DNA of 64,000 nt, taken from positions 79,501 to 143,500 of the forward strand of contig CAJNDS010002293.1 in the NCBI GenBank assembly GCA_905221605.1, written 5' to 3'. The notes beneath the pieces are model-generated. The model was not told the DNA's origin. It saw only the letters and a list, made by a program, of their open reading frames with translations, and ran no database searches. The translations under genes and the position numbers were made by a program. This DNA is from Symbiodinium natans. Taxonomy: Eukaryota > Sar > Dinophyceae > Suessiales > Symbiodiniaceae. Of this stretch, positions 56,690 through 64,000 are shown in pieces (position 1 is the first letter of the stretch; each line of letters opens with the position of its first letter).

Positions 56690-59257
56690 TATATATATAT
56701 GTAGAGAGAGAGAGGGTTTAGGGTTTAGGGTTTGGGGTTTAGGGTTTAGGGTTTAGGGTCTAGGGTCTAGGGTTTAGGGTTTAGGGTTTACGGTTTGAGT
56801 TTGGGCTTGAGGGGTGTCCGGGTTTGAGGGCTTCAGGGTTTGGGTGTTTGAGGTTTAGTTTAGGGGAGCAAGTATGATGTAATGGGTTTGAGATGTTTGT
56901 TTTTCGGGCTTAGGGCGTATGCCTAAACCCTAAACCCTAAACCCTAAACCCTAGAGCCTAAACCCTAAACCAGGGCTTTTTGAGGCCTGGGGTCGTGGTT
57001 TTGATTCTCCATGGCAGGTTTCGGGCCTATAGGTTTGGCCTTTGGGTTTGTAGCCCCAAGGGTGCATGTACCGAAACAGGGAATACTTGGGGTTTAGGGT
57101 TTAGGGTTTAGGGTTCAGGGCCGTAAAGTACTGCCTATGTAAAGACTTTGGGGCCCAAGCTATAACAATAAGGGACATGGACCCTCAGGGTCTTAGGGTA
57201 GAGTTTAGGGTCGAGGGTTCAGGGTGCAGGTTGGGGGGCAGAGGGGAGCGGGGGGGGGGGGGGTTGTGTCGCGGTAGTGCAGGAATCCCAAACCCTAAAC
57301 CTCAACCACTAAACCCTAAACCCTAAACCCTAGACCCTAAACCCTAAACCCTAAACCCGATAACATCGCGTTTGCACACTGGCCCGGCCTTTGCGGAAGA
57401 AGCTGGGAGGAGAGGTGCGGCGTAGACGCATCTTGGCTGAGGTGGAGGGAGCCCATATGTCTTCGTCAATGTGAGGCTTAGGGTTTAGGGTTTAGGGATC
57501 GGGTTTAGGGTTTAGGGTTTAGGGTTTAGGGTTTAGGGTTTAGGGTTTAGGGTTTAGGGTTTAGGGTTTAGGGTTTAGGGTTTAGGGTTTAGGGTTTAGG
57601 GTTTAGGGTTTAGGGTTTAGGGTTTAGGGTTTAGGAATATCCGGGTAGCTACCTGCAAGTCGCGAGACACGCCCTCTGAGCAGGTCGGGAGAGAGTACGT
57701 GACCGAACAAAGCTCGGTCACGAGGATCCTCACCTTAAGCGTTCCATGCACCTAAACAGGGAACACTTAGGGTTTTAGGGTTTCGGGTTTAGGGCCTTAA
57801 AGTGTATCCTATATGAAGGTTTACGGAAAATAGGGGGCACCTTACCGGGGTCCTTCTTCTAAGGGGATCCTGCTCTTTTGGGTCTATTTCGGGGTCCCCC
57901 TGATCTCGTGAACCCCCATATAGGGACTTTGGGGCCCCAGTATATAGGTTTAGGGTTTAGGGTTTAGGGTTTAGGGTTTAGGGTTGAGGGTTTAGGGTTT
58001 AGGGTTTAGGGTTATAGACCTTTGGGGTAGGTATTGGATGGACCTTCACGGTAAGTATTGGTTTGTAAGGACTTTTGCAAGAGCTAAGCTTAGCCAGGCT
58101 ATTTGTATAGGTCAGCAGCCCCCGTTTCCAGAATTGTATGGTAAGTCGGGCTAAACCACATGCAGACCCTGAACAGTAACCTACAAAAAGCTCTGCTTCT
58201 GCGGTGCTGCTTCGGTGGGGCTTCTCGGGTTACGATTTCAAGGGAATGTTAGGGTTAGAAGTTTTATAACCACATAAACCCTCTGGCACTATGCTTGGTA
58301 GCCCAGTAACCATATTATAGAAAGAGCACCCTTTTTGGGGTTGGTTACTTTATAAGGGAACCTTGAACCCCCAAAAAAGGGAAAAGGGTACCACTGGGCC
58401 ACCAAGTATGGTAGACCTGCCGAGGTGCGTAATCGAACATTTGTTGCCGCCGCTTCCGTGGCCCCCGCCTCCCCCGCCGCCGCCGCCCCCGCCCGCGCCA
58501 CTGAGGCGTCGACTGGGGATCCTGGGTTGGGTGGATTTCATAAGCTACAGATTGTTTAGGGTTTAGGGTTTAGGGTTTAGGGTTTAGGGTTTCGGGTTTC
58601 GGGTTTCGGGTTTACAGGTCTACTATTTGCTTAAGAACCCCCACCCCCAAAAACTAAAAGCAAATAACATGTCTTCCTCGTAAGGGAGTAGTATAGGGAT
58701 GTCCTCCCTTCCACCTCCTTGCTGTTCCTTATGATGATTGCAAAGCAACCCTAAGGGTCCATTAGGTTTTGGGTTTAGGGTTTAGGGTTTAGGGTTTCTT
58801 ACATCGGGACTTTGGGACCCAAGTAAATCATATTGAGGTGCATGGCCCCCTAAGGAATCAGGGTTTAGGGGGTTTAGTGTTCGCCAATACCGGTTTAGCC
58901 TCAAGGGCTTATAGGGTTTACGCACATAGCGTACATACACCAGAAAAAAAGAGGTTTGATGTAGAAAATTAAATGCTGACAGAAATATGAATAACTAAGT
59001 ATATAAAAAACATATATGAAATGTGCCGATATGTAGGGTCCTGAACAACAAGCACCCGCAACCACAGCCCATGAACAAAAACCTAAACACAAAGCCCCTA
59101 AACCATCCTAAGTCTCTAAAAAACCCCATCCCTTGAAGAAATCCTCGAGACCCTGTGGACCCTGAAAACCCTAAACCCCAAGGCACTGGCTCTTTCATGG
59201 CCCTGGGGCGAAGAGGTTACAAGTTTTTGGCCGGGGTTTCCTGCAAGGATGGGGCCC
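56690..59257. repeat. Telomeric arrays and small elements
   Basis: The longest array in the window is at 57492-57633 (about 20 TTTAGGG units). Other arrays lie at 57310-57355, 57945-58012, 58556-58590. Family D copies carrying telomeric units are at 57057-57190 and 58751-58854; a family E copy is at about 58297-58412. An island at 57365-57465 and a GGC/GCC-rich segment at 58415-58520 are open on the minus strand without recognised identity. Confidence 0.75.
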
Positions 59258-59293
59258 TTAGTCTATACTCCCCAACAAAATACGATCCTTGGT

Positions 59294-59397
59294 CTATACT
59301 CCCCTTAGAACCTTAGTAAAAACACGATGATTTTTTAATATCCTCTTGGGTTTATATACAAACCAAAACAGAACATAATTTTTCAAGGGGGATATAG
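59294..59397. mobile_element. Family F element outside genes, TGGT duplication
   Basis: Starts CTATACTCCCCTTAGAACC and ends CAAGGGGGATATAG, flanked by TGGT (59290-59293 and 59398-59401). Same family as the GA-AG intron at 20278-20387. A half copy of its left end precedes it at about 59262. Confidence 0.85.
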
Positions 59398-59688
59398 TGG
59401 TAGGAGCACGGCTCTTCAAACGCGAGGCGTGATTCGAGGAGGCCCCCCTCGACCCCTAAAGCCTAAACTGCAAACCATTGGGTGGAAAGGGCTCTGAGTT
59501 CTGACTGAGTGGCCCTAAACCCTAAACCCTAAACCCTAAACCCTAAACCCTAAACCCTAAACCGATTGAGTGGCAGGTCTGTGAGGAAGCCCAAGCGGTG
59601 GAGGCCCTCCTGGGAGTCCGACAGGGCGCGTTTATGTCCCTAAACCCTAAACCCTAAACCCTAAACCCTCAACCCTAAACCCCAAAAC

Positions 59689-59720
<32 letters not shown>

Positions 59721-60161
59721 ACCCTAAACCCTAAACCCTAAACCCCCAACCCTAAACCCTAAACCCCTAAAATTAGGGTGCATCTTTGGGGATCCCTTTT
59801 TCAAGGGGTGCGGCCTTTTTATGGGTACCCCAACAAAGAACCGGAATTTAGGAAACTACCCATACGGCGGTTTTGGGGTTTCGGGTTTCGGGTTTAGGCG
59901 GTTTAGTTGTCATGGTTTAGTACAGGGTAACCAGGTAGTTTGAGGTGAGAGGGCGGTCTAGGCACTTCCAAGGTATCGGCTTCTGATGGCTTCGGGGATC
60001 GCTCTAGCTGCTCTTGCGCACAGCCCTAAACCCGAAACCAGAGGAGCATAGAACGCTGGAACCCCCCCCCCCCCCCCCCCCCCCTCCCCGCCCCTTACTG
60101 GTACAACCTGAACCCACCTGTAACCCTCAACCCTACACTCTGTAAACCCCAAACCCGAAAC

Positions 60162-60349
60162 TATACTGAACTTGCAACCCTAGCAAAAGTTATAGTTTGA
60201 GACGTTTCTTATGAATTGTAGCACCCAAATGTAAACCCCAAAACCCTAAACTATACTGAACTTGCAACCCTAGCAAAAGTTATAGTTTCAGACGTTTCTT
60301 ATGAATTATAGCACCCAAAAAGAAAAAACTCTCCCCAAGTATCCCTAAG
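60162..60349. mobile_element. Two family B elements in tandem
   Basis: Both begin CTATACTGAACTTGCAACCC. The first lacks its right end; the second ends CCCCAAGTATCCCTAAG. They are separated by CCAAAACCCTAAA. Confidence 0.8.
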
Positions 60350-61575
60350 CAAACGAACCTGATACCACAAACCCTAAACCCTAAACCCTAAACCCTAAAC
60401 CCTAAACCCTAAACCCTAAACCCTAAACCCTCAATCCCAAACCCTTCTGGTACAACCTGAACCCAACTCAACTGCCCACAGAGCCACCAGCGGAGGAGAA
60501 TCTGAGAGGTTTCCGAGGGCAGCCTGGGCGCGACAGTCCTGAGAAGGAAGAGGGTTTAGGGTTTAGGGTTTGGGGTTTAGGGTTTAGGGATTTCGATGTC
60601 CTGGCCTCTTGGCTTAAAGGGGGAGAGAGCCCGAAATCCCCTTTTCAGGGTGGGAGGCGAGGGGGGGGGGTTCCAGAAGCCCTCAACCCCGGCTGTTCTT
60701 CGAATGACAACCCGAAACCCTAGGCCCTAAAAACCCGAAGCCCTAAGCCCTAAAACCCTAAACCTTAAACCCTAACCCTAAACCCTAAACCCTGAAATCC
60801 TTACCCGGGCACCTTCTTGGCGCACTGGCTGTGACTGCAGCTGGAGCCTTAGTCAGCATTTGCTGCCCCAGACCAACAGTAAGTTGTGCTAAAAACCTGC
60901 CGCAAGGAGTCATGGCTCGGAGCTGAGAAGGCTTCAGGTACAGGGTTTGGGGTTTAGGGTTGAGGGTTTATAGAGTTAGAGGCTTAGGGTTTAGGGGTTA
61001 GAGTTCAGGATGTGGGGTGCAGGGTTGAGGGTTTATAGCATATAGAGTTGGGGTTGAGGGTCTAGGGGTTTTTTGCTCTATTTTCAAACTTGGGTCCTAA
61101 ACCCTAAACCCTAAATCCTAAACACTAAGCCCTACACTTCAACTTGAGGGATAGGGGTTTCCGGTTTCGTGGCAGCATTCAGGCTCAGGGTCTTGCATCA
61201 ACAAAACCGCCGAACACATTTCTAAAACAAGGTTTAGGGTGTAGGGTTTGGGGTTGCCAGTGCGACATAGAACAACTCAAAGGGTGTCCCTCAATTTTTG
61301 CAACCTCTCAATGAGCTCAAAGCTTAACCACCCTCGGGAATACTAAGGGGGGAATACTAAGGGGGAGGTTCTGGTACACCCTAAACCCTAAACCCAAAAT
61401 CTAAGGGGGAGGTTCGGTACACCCTAAACCCTAAACCCTAAACCCTAAACCCTAAACCCTAAACCCTAAACCCTAAACCCTAAACCCTAAACCCTAAACC
61501 CTAAACCCTGAACCCTAAACCCTAAACCCTAAACCCTAAACCCTAAACCCTAAACCCCCCAAAAAAACCAAACAA

Positions 61576-61672
61576 CCCGGAGCAAGCGTCCCAGTTGGCA
61601 TGAGCCGAGGTGCATGCCGCCATGGCTCCAATCCGGGTGTCATCCAAGTAAGCGTCGACCTCCGCATACTCA
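61576..61672 (-). CDS. Exon-like island, unrecognised
   Basis: The minus strand reads EYAEVDAYLDDTRIGAMAAC followed by TSAHANWDAC. The composition is strongly coding-like. The island has 19 CCCTAAA units on its left and TTTAGG units on its right. No family was recognised. Confidence 0.4.
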
Positions 61673-61974
61673 GGGTTTAGGTGTCTGGGTTTAGGGCTTA
61701 GGGTCTTTAGGGTTTAGGGTTTAGGGCTTAGGTGTCTAGGTTTAGGGCTTAGGGGTTTTTTGGGGTTTCTAGGGTTTAGGGTTTAGGTGTTTAGGTTGGT
61801 TTTTAGGGTTTAGGGTGTCGGTGTCTAGGTTTAGGGCTTAGGAGTTTTTTGGGGGTTTTTAGGGTTTAGGGGTTTAGGTGTCTAGGTTTAGGGCTTAGGG
61901 TTTTTAGAGTTATCGGGTTTAGGGTTTAGGTGCCTAGGGTGTAGGGCTTAAGCCTAGACCCTCTTTTCAGATAG

Positions 61975-62300
61975 TAGTTAAACCTTATAGTATTCGTGGG
62001 CAATCGTGGGCAAAGGTCATGCTTTGTGGGCAATGGTCAAAATTCGTGGGCAATGATCATTTTGTCGTAAACACATCAAAACTCGTGGGCAATGGTCAAA
62101 ACTCGTGGGCAATTTTCGAAACTCGTGGGCAATGGTCATTTCCGGGTGACGGGAAATGGTCAACCTGCCCCCCCCCGCCCGAAATGGGAAAGTCCACCCC
62201 CCGCCCCACCCCCTCGAGTCACGGGAAATGGTCACGGGAAGTCAACCCCAGCCCCCGCCCCGCCCACAGAAAATGGTCACGAGAAATGGTCAACCCCCCC
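61975..62300. repeat. Short degenerate repeats around TGGTCA
   Basis: Units of GGGCAATGGTCAAAACTCGT recur 7-8 times (61990-62145), then change to GGGAAATGGTCA(CG) units separated by C-rich tracts (62150-62340). Both strands have open frames; none is recognised. Confidence 0.85.
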
Positions 62301-64000
62301 CCCCCCCCCCACCCTGGCCCCCGAGAAATGGTCACGTGCACTGGTGGTCCGAGGGTGGGGTGGGGTGAGTGGGTGACTGCATGGAAAATGAACAAAGTGG
62401 CGCTTTTTTGTTCGAAGGGGAAGCGCTCCGTAACAATTTTCGCTCATGTTTTTAGCAGGGGAAACGCTACGTAGCAAAGCGGCGCTTTTTTGAATGTGTT
62501 CGGATGTGGTGGGATTCTTTGGGCGGGTGTGTTGGTCGAGAAACTGGCTGGACTAGACTCTTCACGCTCAGAACTGCTGGACCCTAACTAAACCCCTAAA
62601 CCCCTAAACCCCTAAACTCCTGAACCCCTAAACCCCTGAATCCTAAACCCTAAGAGCACGGTTCACTCCGAGGGGTGTAAGGTTGAGAGAGCTGCAGGGG
62701 GGCTGCTTGCAGCCAAGCCCACAACCCAACCCGTAAACACCCCTGAGGCCCTAATACCTCATGCTCCCTAGACTTTCATAAAGAGTCTTTAAGGGATAGG
62801 TTTAGTGTTTAGGGTTTAGGGTTTTTCGGGTTCTTCAGGGAGGGGGAGTTCAACGGGGGGTATGCAACCCAAGGTTCCCTAATACTCCGCACTACTCCCT
62901 AAGCTTCCCTAAGGCTCCCTAGGTAGCTACTCCCCATGAATCGCCTTCCCTTGAGAACCCTATAATAGACATAAACTCCAAGCACACATAAAATCGAGAG
63001 CATGGCCGCAGAATATAACATGGCTTCCTTCTTAGGCGAACTTTGAAACCTTCCGCGCCCTAAACACTCAACCCTCAACCCTGAAACAAAGCCCTAAAAC
63101 CCGACTTAAACCCTAAAACCCGAACCCCAAGATGGCACACACCAGCTAAGTCCTCGAACCCCCTGAGGTTGACCTCCAAACACAACAAAGCAAGAACCCG
63201 CAATCTTAAGGGTCCACCTTATTAGTCTCGACTTGAGCCCCCAAAGTCGAGGTACTTTAAGGCCCACAAATGCCCGGTTTAGGTACATGATTTCTTAGGG
63301 CAATGGCCTGGATCATCCCCGAACTCGCGACGGCCGACTCGGAGTAGGCCTCCCAGGGAGGGTTTAGGGTTTAGGGTTTAGGGTTTAGGGTTTAGGGTTT
63401 AGGGTTTAGGGTTCAGGGTTCAGGGTTCAGGGTTTAGGGTTCAGGGTTCAGGGTTTAGGGTTTAGGGTGTAGGGCTCCGCTTACCTAAGGAAGGGTTTTG
63501 TGGTTGGGGGATGTAGGGTTCGTGAAGTTGTAACTTGCAGGGCTGCCCCAATAGCCCAAAACAGCCCAAAGGCACCCCGCACACACCTGAAATCCTTACC
63601 CTCAAGTTGCCACCCTAAACCCTAAACCCTAAACCCTAAACCCTAAAACCATCACGCACATCTCGACCGGCCTCGATACTGAGCTCGGCATCCGAACGGA
63701 GGTTCAGGAATGAGTAGACGCACCTCTACTATTTGAAAGAAGACAAAGGGGGAGGGGGGAGAGGGGGGGGGAGGCAGGGAGACTTCACCAAAGGGACGCC
63801 GTCAAGTCCCTATGTGCCTTCGAACATAAACCCTAAACCCTATACAACCCTACAACCCTAAACCCTATGAAGCATTATATAATATGTACTGTAAACCCTG
63901 AGCACGAAGCCCGAAACCCTAAACCCGAAACCCTAAACCCTAAACCAGGTGCTTTTCAGCCATCCGAGCCACCCATTGGAGCACCAAGACATCACCACCA
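62301..64000. repeat. Telomeric arrays and unrecognised unique DNA
   Basis: 62350-62570 is unique DNA with a repeated GCGGCGCTTTTTTG-like piece (62397, 62480). Arrays are at 62585-62640, 63361-63465 (TTTAGGG and TTCAGGG) and 63612-63645. A family D remnant is at about 63209-63297. No gene was recognised. Confidence 0.7.

Larger units (their letters stand above)
59402..61940. repeat. Telomeric arrays; C tract; tandem family B elements
   Basis: Arrays lie at 59513-59563, 59639-59760, 60370-60430 and 61418-61555 (about 19 CCCTAAA units with one CCCTGAA). A C tract is at 60062-60084. Two family B elements in tandem begin at 60162 and 60251. 61680-61940 is a run of TTTAGGG variants with TAGGTGTCTAGG. 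An exon-like island is listed at 61576. Confidence 0.75.

Noticed and set aside
59398-59460. tRNA gene (GTGGTAGGAGCACGGCTCTTCAAACG...)
   Set aside because: It looks like D-arm and anticodon-loop text, but the anticodon and acceptor stems do not pair and the family F element interrupts its left side.

Overview
The window looks like nuclear DNA of a dinoflagellate. Three lines of evidence support this. (i) Plant-type telomeric repeats (TTTAGGG/CCCTAAA), the type reported from dinoflagellates, occur throughout the window as interstitial arrays in both orientations. (ii) The genes are cut by short introns with GT, GC and GA donors, all with AG acceptors followed by G. (iii) Every gene I can read lies on the minus strand, as expected for dinoflagellate unidirectional gene arrays. 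No species is assigned.

Layout. 1-12.9 kb is mostly telomeric arrays with a few dispersed small elements, one AT-rich-ended insertion (9.34-10.11 kb) and possible exon islands. 12952-14224 is a three-exon gene for a helical-repeat protein resembling the MgtE N-domain/FliG fold. 14.2-18.2 kb is repeats. 18220-21257 is an eight-exon C69-family dipeptidase, probably with a C-terminal membrane anchor. 21.3-29.8 kb is repeats with short exon-like islands (FG-GAP, Cys-rich zinc finger). 29858-32524 is a ten-exon gene for a WWE-domain protein with a coiled coil and three SH3-like barrels. 32.5-36.7 kb is arrays, a large mixed microsatellite and further islands. 36.7-45.2 kb is a compositionally different block. 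It carries a hAT transposase, a histone H3-fold protein with a long N-terminal extension, a SUMO/ubiquitin-like protein, many copies of a palindrome (GAATTAGCNGCTAATTC) and a ~120-bp direct repeat near both ends. 45.2-64 kb is telomeric arrays, small palindromic elements, minisatellites and short exon-like islands.

The strongest signal concerns the introns. Introns of the three multi-exon genes are inserted elements (introners). They begin CTNNN and end NNAG by imperfect terminal inverted repeats and sit between 4-bp direct repeats. The left repeat starts with G and supplies the donor (GT, GC or GA); the element's terminal AG is the acceptor. Applying this rule gave reading-frame-consistent joins across the dipeptidase and the MgtE-like gene and most of the WWE gene. 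Several element families obey it. Copies away from genes have target duplications not starting with G (TGGT, AATT).

The second signal is that telomeric arrays sit inside these introns and inside intergenic palindromic elements, in the interior loop and not at the exon junctions. Many short exon-like islands have CCCTAAA on the left and TTTAGGG on the right, so the introns between them would begin and end with inverted telomeric repeats. Introners in dinoflagellates are known; the combination with telomeric DNA is what deserves follow-up. All splice joins here are predictions from sequence only.
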